Shown piece after piece: positions 43,338 through 51,789 of a DNA stretch of 51,789 nt; position 1 is the stretch's first letter; each line of letters opens with the position of its first letter. The translations under genes and the position numbers were made by a program. The DNA comes from Lingula anatina (taxonomy: Eukaryota; Brachiopoda; Lingulata; Lingulida; Lingulidae), in assembly GCF_001039355.2 (NCBI RefSeq), contig NW_019776062.1, positions 1 through 51,789 on the forward strand, read 5' to 3'. Under the pieces are notes generated by a model. The model was not told where the DNA came from, did not search any database, and worked only from the letters and a program-made list of their open reading frames with translations.

Positions 43338-46300
43338 CGTCAATTAAAGTAATAGCTCTGGTGAGTATTCCAATTGCTGCTATTTAAACCAAGATTAGAT
43401 CTCTACATTTCCTTTGATGTTACGGCTTCTTATCTGGAAATTCATTCTACGTCGGTTTATACAGTGAATCACACAGCTGTATTTTCTTTTATAGAAAACA
43501 CAGGTTGATAACTGAGGATCTATTGAGAGACTGCATCACACGTTTACATCCCATCCTAACCTGCGGTGTCTTTTAAAGATTAGTATTAGATCATTTCCCA
43601 TCAATACGCTACTCTTTAGTAAGAAAAATTGCTCTTCACTAGTGCTCGGAAAACCATGCCAAATGATACAATGATACGCCGGATTTGAAACGGCATGACA
43701 AACAAATTTTGGCTCACTTTCACAAATATCTATTGCAAAAAGGGTGCAATGTTTAAATTTAATTATCGCAGATGTATGAGTAAAATGTTGTCTACATGTA
43801 TTACATATTGTCAATGCACCTACTATGAAGAGCGCCATAGAAGGATTTGGATATTCTACTTTCTATAATTTATTTGCCTTTTCAAATTCTGTCCAATTAC
43901 ACTACCCCAGAAAATGTCACAGGTTCTAGATTAAAATATGCTATAACTACAAATACCGACAGTTCGTGACAAATTGCTTTCTATGCGTTCTCTGCGTCTA
44001 TATTAATTATGAAAAACAATAAATTATTTTTGCAAAATACCGCATATCATAGAAATACCTCCAGTGGAGTACCGTGGACAATATTCTTCTTATAGATTAC
44101 AAAACGGCAATTTTTTCTGGGAATTGAGTAACATTTGTAGATGATCAAAAACCGAGTAATACTGATGGTAAAATGTATTTCCTACCAAAAGCTTCGTATC
44201 AAAAACAATTGCAGTATCGCTATGCCGCATTTCAATAAGTATACAATGCACGGAGATGTGAGGGCACAATCGATTTAATGAGTCATGAAAAAAGTAGGTT
44301 CTGAGGATGATTTATCGCTGGTTGAAAATAAAAAATAGAATAGACTGACTCTCGAACAATAGACCATAAATATATCAACCGGTCAGGACCTAGATGTCCA
44401 CCACGCCCTACGGGTGAATGGGCACTGACCACTAGGTCTAAATCAGACAAATCTGGTCTTATCTACCACGAATGATGTGTAAACTACTTGTTCACCGCAA
44501 ACACTGGAAATTGCAGGTGCTGGTGAAATATGAGCGTTATCGGTGCTTTATAATAAGCATTGATGCTTCATCTTGATAAGCGCCTATTGATCCCGATGGG
44601 ACCGGGCGACTCGCACAGAATCATTATGTTAATACTCAGGACTCTCCAAGTGTTTGACATGTACTTCTGCACGCCAACTTCGGTGAGCAGACAGGTACTA
44701 ACTCGTGTTAAAGAGATAAAAATGAGACAACAGATAGAAAGATAAATGATAATGACTACCGGTGCTGGTCGACATACAGGATGAAACACACTTATTGTGA
44801 AAGCAAATTAAATACATAAGAAAGCAAAAACGATCAAAAGTTGAGCGCCGGCAGTTACAAACCGCCGCTGAAGAGATGGAAGAGGGATATGAGATCGTGA
44901 TAAGAACTAATTGTTCACTACCGGTTGTTAAACACCCACATGCAAAATTAACGTAGAGACGAAAATTGGTTGAAGCGACGAAATGTTTAAAATGTAATAC
45001 GAACCACTATAGAGAAATAGAAAAGAGAGCAATGGAGATAAGTGGGTTAAAAAGATGTAACGACAAATGCACTTAAAAACGCAGACCTCCGCCAAGACAA
45101 ATAATTTAACCATTAATTATTTAATTAAGAGAACCAAAATCTAATCACTTTTAAGCAAACTCATTTCTGATCTATCTTGAATATCTCATCAAAATCTGTC
45201 CATAACTTTTTGTATAATGTTCTAACAGACAGGCAAACTTACGGAACCAAAAACATAACCCCCTGTAGGTTATGTACGTCGATACTCTTTTTTATACAGA
45301 AGACAGTGTTTTTTAACAAGCAGTGTAAAATAGACACATTGCTTAAAATGTTGTAAACTTTAAGGAACAAGCACAGTCTTCAATACAAAGAAACCTTAGA
45401 TGAAATTTATGATGATTTAAAGTTATAAATGTAACCCGAAAATCACCCTCCAGAACAAAACAAAAGCTATCTAATTGGCAGGCACTTGACAGTTTACAAG
45501 AATGAGAAGAGGTTAGATAAAATGATATTAATCAGTCATTATCCCCCTTAAACATAGACATGAGACGCTAGTCAGAGACAAAAATCTGCCTATGATATCA
45601 GCGAGGGCAAATGGCAGGACATTACAAGCGAAATGACACGGGTACTAATTGGTGCTGGGGAGATAACAGAATGGCAGGCTGTGATAAGACAATATTTATT
45701 ATTGACACGTTTTTCGAAATAAAGTCACAAGACACTGTCAAAATGCTCCGAGGTGAAACTGAGGTCCAAAAATTGTCACAGAAAGAAAAGTGAGATCTAT
45801 TAGTGGACAGGTATAAAGTGCAGTCGCAGTTTAAGACTGCCGATTTTTAGATAAAATATATGACACGTATACTCTATTTAAGTGAAAATAAACCATGGCA
45901 ATTTATTTTCTACCCCGCCTTGTGTATAAAACCAAATAAAAATAGGATGAACAACAATTAGTAAAAGGGAAAATCCAAAAAGATGAAAATGTAAATCGTC
46001 TACACAAATCAAGTCGATGCATTTAAGTTTTATGAACAACAATTTTTTCCAATTTTTTTCAGTCTCATTAAATCGACAGTGAGTTCCTAAAATTTGAAAA
46101 AAAAGTACAAAAACGTCAAAGAGATGTCCTTGTGGACGTCAGGTAGGAAAGCCAAATGAAAAGACAAAGTAATCAGACAGACATGCACATAAAAAGAAGG
46201 GAAAAATAATTGAATGGAACGAAGGAATGAAAGAAAGAAGTAAAGAAAAAGGAGAGAACAAAAGAAATTCCCTTCGGTGTCAGGTGAGTATTGACCACAA

Positions 46301-47640
46301 AATCACTGCACTAATAGAAATTGCGGGGATTTGTAGATCCAAATCCTAAGCAATTAAATCATCTTTTAAATAGCATGCTCTTAACAAACTGGGCGAAATG
46401 TTATACTAAGAGAATCTTTTGTGACTAATACCCGGTAAGATAAGAGCAATAAATCCACTATTATAAATGGATTGCATTTCTCGCCGGAACACTTGATGAT
46501 CGGTTGCCTAGTCCTGACCAATACCTTAAATGTGCATTGCAAAGCCATTAGCACAGTTGATTGATGTTATCTATGGTATAGTCAGCATTGAAAATAAACA
46601 CATTAACGTCTAATCAAAATAATTAACACATATGCATGGCAGGTGTGAATGTGGCAAGTGTTAAGGACATTAATATTAACACTATTAATTACGTCTCTGC
46701 ACCACTGAAGCAAGGACCCCGAGAACTGTGGTACGGATGCAAACAAAAATAATAAAAACCGGGGTGTATTTGTATGGAACAAAAAATATGTCTATCTGGG
46801 CGAAGCCTACAGGCAGATATAGTTATGAGGGAAACCCTTTCATCCAACGTTAAACGTGATAGTCATGCGGTTACAGCGTGGTGCGTTAAACGGGAAGATA
46901 GATTTCCCATCTGACACCTACTGTCAGTGAACTGTCCACGTGAGATACCTGTCATCTAATGACCACTTCACATAACAGGTATCACCCCGACTGTCAGAGC
47001 ACTCAAAGTGACTGCTTCTGCATCAGCATACGGTTGCCGTCACCGTGAAGGCCTAGACGCGCAGGGTGTTAAAAACCTTTCGTGAAGGCGCGAACAGGTG
47101 GACGTGCTATCTAATCTGTCTGCGATCGCTGACGGATGTTTTCACAGCCAACCCTCACCTTCTCCAGTAATTAACCATGACAGGTTGACATGCAGTAAAA
47201 TAATGTGTTTTGCGTGATATTGATTGATTTCTTGTACTTATACATGTGGTATTCATTATCATGGATAATTGTGCTATGTTTTTAGTTAGTTTTAAGAAAT
47301 AAAATGCACGTGTACATGGATTTAGAAGTGACGCCTTAAACACTTTCTTTTTTTTTCTTTTTTATTAGTATATTTTCCTTGATCTTTTCGTGTATACCAA
47401 TCAATGCAGGAAACAAGATCAATGAAAAGTCATTTTCCAACTTCTGGCAGTTTTCTCTTCGCAATTCTGTTCAGGTAGCGTTTCTTCAAGCAGTTTAGTA
47501 CTAGATTTATTACCATAGTCCCTAGCATAAATCGAAAAACGCTCACACCTGGACACGGATATGAAGCCGGGCATGACTCAACCCAGCGTTAATGATGACC
47601 AAGATCTAATTTCGGCTGGATTTTCCACGGTGACATCAGA
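43338..47640. other. Intergenic region, no gene supported
   Basis: It includes a palindromic stretch at 44386-44437 and a homeodomain/T-box-motif-rich stretch at about 46480-46760. Short open frames (for example 43536-43838 on the minus strand) show no domain, splice partner or conservation evidence. Confidence 0.55.
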
Positions 47641-49200
47641 TATATAAATAGAATCCCCTGGATGAAAATTGTCCAGGGTTCCGACACAGCCATTGATACC
47701 CTTACGCCTGCTCTAGATAAGATCTAATCATCAATTGTGCCCCTGCTTGTAACCCCTGCTTTTGATCTGTACTTTTGTCTACTTATCAAAATCGAGAGAA
47801 GAATCGATGAATCAATGCACGTATATATGGTTACACTTATTGCCATATCGAAGAAATTTACCAGGGATGCGTTTTTCTGTCTGCGTGTCTGCAAATAAGA
47901 AAGAAAGGACATATGCTTGGTGATCGTGTCACTTGAGACCACAATAACTATATTTTGTGAGCCACTTGATAACATTTAATTACAAAGGAACTGCGCTTTC
48001 TCATTTGATGGATATCAGTTTTCTAGTCCGATTGTAAAAATCAAGTCATAAAACTGTCATTCATTACACGAGATTAAATGGGATTGTAGCAATAACAAAG
48101 GACGCGCTTTTTTTTATCTTGGTACGTGTCTGTTAGATCGTGAAGCGACATAACCCGCAGGGTATTTTATACTTTTTCTACTTTTTGCCACTCGCGATAA
48201 AAAGTTTGGGACTAATATTGGTTGAATTATCAAACGACTAACCTTTCACATTTACTGAAAAAGGCGCACTGCTGTCTGAAGATAAAAGCCATTACTTAAT
48301 TAGTCAATCAATAGACTATTAAAAACTTGTATGCGGTTTCGGGGTCTACAGATAAGAGTGTGTGTGTGTGGGGGGATATTACATATTTATTAAGCAAATG
48401 ATGGTAATCTGCACCCAAATGTATAATTATATATTTTGTCAATCATATGAATAAGTTTAACAATAAAATGTAATCCGCCAATTGTTAAAATTAAGTCTTT
48501 TCAATCAATGCTTAATTAATTAAGGTTATGTATGTAAATGTCGGGAGGAGCACCTTTTTCTGTCTGTTAGTCAGATGATACAGGAAATTGAGGAAAGGAT
48601 GGATCCCAGTTCGCCCTTTATTGAAGATCGTCCAGGGCCTTGTTAACCCCCTTTAATGTTTTTTTGTGAACTTCTTGATAAGATCTAAGAATCAACTAAA
48701 AAGCTGGCTGCAGCCGCATTTTTTTTTTTTTTTTTTTTTTTGGCGTGTGATGGCGGCATGCTTTCATCCGATTGTATGAATCAAGTCATAAAACTTTTAA
48801 TCAATACATGATAAACTGAGATTAACTTAATTACCGGGTAAGTTTTTTTCTCCTGGGTTTCAGATAATGAGGGGAAAGGGCATGTCACAGATCAGCGTCT
48901 AACTGAGGACCGTCAGGGCCTCATTAACCCCTTTAAAATTTTTATTTACCTCTCCATAAAAAAATCAATCATTAGTTGTAACACTATAAATAATTGCCTT
49001 TTTATTATTGGAATATGCATTATTCTTGTAAACTTATTATATTGAGGAAAAACTTAAAATCAAGAGACGCTTTTACCAATTTAAACAAATTAAGATCAAT
49101 TCAATAGGTTGTCGTGGACGATCTTTTTCCGTCTGGCTCTCAGTTAATGGGATTAGGGATTCCCTTTATTAACGAGGAGCGTCCAAGGCATTTTATTCCA
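47640..49200. repeat. Degenerate tandem array, unit about 270-280 bp
   Basis: Related segments recur: CGTCCAGGGCC near 48628, CCGTCAGGGCC near 48911 and GCGTCCAAGGC near 49179, each after a CTTTATTGA/CTAACTGAG-like lead. TCCGATTGTA followed by AATCAAGTCATAAAAC occurs near 48026 and 48767. TTTTTCTGTCTG-like text precedes several units, and GATAAGATCTAA occurs near 47715 and 48678. The copies are old and diverged. Confidence 0.6.
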
Positions 49201-50000
49201 TCTCTCACGTTTTGCAGGTTTCAAAAAAAAAAAAAAAAAAAAAGCCAGAATCAGCGTTCTTAAAGAAAACACCATAAAACAAGCTAAAATCATAGCTATA
49301 GTTACGAAGGATTTTTCCTTCTGATTGTCTGTATATGAATTGTAAGGGTATTTCTCAGATAAACTTGTCAGCCATTCCCACAACAATACACTCAGTAAGA
49401 GGATCCAATCCACCCTGCATGCTTATGTTTAAAGAAGCCTTAAATTACGTATCTGACATTTAACGATTGGGTTAGTTTACAGGGAAACATTACCAAGAGG
49501 CCCGCAAAAAACTGCCTGACCAATTAAATCAGAGCAAAATTAATTCTATGTGACAACTGGTTCCAAAAAGGCTCCCAGAAACTTCCGATTTCTATCAGCA
49601 GCTGATTTAAGTGTAGCCAGGACAGAAGGAGACTCTATGTAACTCTACCACCAGCTGGGCTAAAACGTTTGTAGTTTTTGATTCATGCACTGGTACGGGT
49701 TGTCAAAAATACAATGTATCACCGCTTGTACCCTGGCCAAGCAGTCGTTTGTTCACCCGCCAGTTTAGTGCGTGCAGAGCTACCGCTTTGATCTTGGGTG
49801 CATAAAACAGGTGGGGGTCCGTAAGTACTGCGAAATAAGTGATGTATCACCTGTAGATGGACCACTTTTCTTAGGAAGTGCTAATTTGCTCACTTATTGA
49901 GTTGATCTGATAAAGATAAAAATACTTGATGAATAAAAAAGTTGATTTCAATCTAGGACAGAAAAAAATAAAATAATAAATAAACAGCATGATTCATGTT

Positions 50001-50031
<31 letters not shown>

Positions 50032-51429
50032 TTAAGTATTTCCAAAATGTCCATTTCTTACTATAACATAAATACATAAACAAAAATTCTTGAAAGTTGG
50101 TGCTGTAGGTTATTCCTCAGGTTTACCCTGAATTTAGGCTGTAAATGACGAAAAAAAAAAAGACAAAATCTTATCTTATAACTTAAAATAAAACTATTAG
50201 AAAAGTACTTGAAAAACATCAATGAAAAATGTCCATTTACACTGAGAAAAAAAAACTTAGCAAGATGTTTCAAGGGAAATATTCTCATGGATATCACATT
50301 TCCAAGTGATAGGGATTCAAAGAAACTGGGATGTTATGCAATTATGAACATGTAATCTAAGATTAACAGAAATTAAACCTAGCATATTGAATATCAGTTG
50401 CTATTGTGATTGATTCCCAGCACTCCTCAAATGAAGGCTTTCATTGATGATTACACAAATAATTTATAAAAGAATATCAAATACATCCACTTAACTGGAT
50501 CACCTGTACATGTACTTGGAAGTCTTGTGATGCTGATTAGCGTAACTTTAACATTTTTGAATGGAGCATATGATCAACAGATCGTGGAAGTTGACCTTTA
50601 AAGTGTGCACCAAAACCCATTTTCTTGTCAAAATTTATCTGAAGCGCAATTAAGGGTGCTTTTCAACTTGGCAGCAAAGATAGCCATAACATCAACAAAG
50701 TACATGTTCAATCAACTTCCACCTGAACTGCTTAATAAAATGACAGTGTGTTACCTATCACACTTAAAACACTATTAGATCAGGATGCACTGGTGCAGTC
50801 TATTACCTAGACTATAGGCAATATTTGTACAAGGCTTATCCACTTTTACCATTGTCATTAGCAAATTTAACTAAAAAATAAAGATTTGAAAAAAGAGAAA
50901 AATCAGGAAATAGACAATTATGACTACAAACATGTACCAGTCAGTTTATTTGTTAGTGCTCAGTTTATTGAACAACACTACAATAAACTACAGTTTAATG
51001 CCATTATCTTGCTGAATCATCTTTTCTATTTCTGGGCATGTGTCAAGAACAGGTAAGTGCTGATATTTTGAAAAATGATATCACAATTCAAAATTGTTGG
51101 TCAACCAGAAAAATTGTTTCATATAAGTTGTGTTTTCAGGGTTTTTCAAAAGGAGGTATGATAATGGAGGTTATGTCCAACCTTTGACAGGCCTTTTGTC
51201 TCAGGTTGCTCTTAATTTTTGGTTCAAAAATTATCACCCTTTTGGAGGTACCACTGGAGTGAATTATATTAGTCATAATTATCACTTCAAATCATCAGTG
51301 TCTTCAAGTCACTGCCAAGCTTGTACCTCTTTGTAACATTTATTAATAGATGATTAAAAACAACAACACACCATTCTGTTTGAGAAATAGATTTTCCAAT
51401 AAAAACAGAAACATATCTTCTAATAAGCA
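49201..51429. other. Intergenic region, no gene supported
   Basis: It contains poly(A) runs at about 49220-49241 and 50005-50030. A more complex stretch at 49.5-49.85 kb could be regulatory. No exon is recognised. Confidence 0.55.
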
Positions 51430-51641
51430 CAGGGGCAGATCCAGGATTATTTGAAAGGGGGGGTGGGGGTGAGCCAACCCAATTCCCCCCCCCCACCACC
51501 ACACACACACTTGACACAGGGTTCAGAGCCGATGAAGGGCGAACAGTGCCATTTGGTATTCCAATTTTACGAGGGGGGCAGAAATCGAAGGGGGGGTGGT
51601 CAAGACACCCCTGACCCCCCCCCCCTATAAATCTGCCACTG
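51430..51641. mobile_element. 212-bp MITE-like element with 5-bp TSD
   Basis: The ends are CAGGGGCAGAT and ATCTGCCACTG, inverted repeats matching at 10 of 11 positions. The exact direct repeat AAGCA sits immediately outside both ends (51425-51429 and 51642-51646). Inside, each end has G-rich or C-rich runs. It has no coding capacity. The class is uncertain. Open frames across it are by-products. Confidence 0.7.
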
Positions 51642-51789
51642 AAGCACATATGTCAGTCAAAACATAACTCTCTGTATAATAACAATGCAGAGCAGAATAC
51701 TACAAAGTAGTGCAAAACCATCAAACCCTCATATGCTGGTACCTGAAAAGCTATGTTCAGCATACTAATATACCAGCATTTCAAAATAC
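51642..51789. other. Right edge of the window
   Basis: AT-rich sequence after the element. Nothing is recognised. Confidence 0.6.

Noticed and set aside
51287-51649. 120-codon minus-strand open frame rich in Gly and Pro
   Set aside because: It runs through the homopolymer interior of the MITE-like element. The Gly/Pro content comes from the C and G runs.

Overview
The window is animal (metazoan) nuclear DNA. It is AT-rich and holds multi-exon genes with GT-AG introns, long introns full of homopolymers and microsatellites, short non-autonomous transposon candidates and long stretches without genes. There is no bacterial-style gene packing, CRISPR array, or tRNA or rRNA gene that I can recognise. 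A Bim-type BH3-only gene, a DYRK/HIPK-like kinase and apparent allelic duplicates suggest a highly polymorphic marine invertebrate, possibly a deuterostome. I cannot name the species.

Two genes are well supported and they diverge from one short GC-rich interval near 33.3-33.8 kb. (1) The minus-strand gene, 33323 down to 1157, encodes a protein kinase of about 1248 residues. A CMGC kinase domain of the DYRK/HIPK type (about residues 88-385) is spread over nine small exons. One 2.5-kb exon then encodes a long hydrophilic tail with a decapeptide repeat and a SUMO-interaction-like motif. I rebuilt all exon joins by hand from canonical splice sites, and the reading frame stays open across every join. 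(2) The plus-strand gene, 34745 to 37224, encodes a BH3-only cell-death protein of about 337 residues in three coding exons. Its BH3 core is almost that of vertebrate Bim. It also carries an LC8 dynein-light-chain motif, a DSGxxS degron and basophilic/14-3-3-type sites, but no hydrophobic tail anchor. The interval between the genes carries YY1-like, TCTCGCGAGA, palindromic CRE and inverted CCAAT motifs, as expected of a bidirectional promoter.

Two blocks inside the kinase introns look like assembly artefacts. A 3.0-kb segment (23075-26096 and 26107-29124) and a 0.57-kb segment (31711-32279 and 32330-32899) are each present twice in direct orientation, with a single N at each junction. They are best read as two alleles placed in tandem. 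The 3-kb block duplicates a 128-nt kinase exon that can be used only once without a frameshift.

The right-hand third (about 39.4-51.8 kb) has no gene I can support. It contains a perfect 87-bp tandem duplication, a degenerate tandem array with a unit of about 270-280 bp, possible cis-regulatory stretches and a 212-bp inverted-repeat element with a 5-bp target-site duplication. A 237-base run of N with a poly(T) flank interrupts the probable 3' UTR of the BH3 gene.
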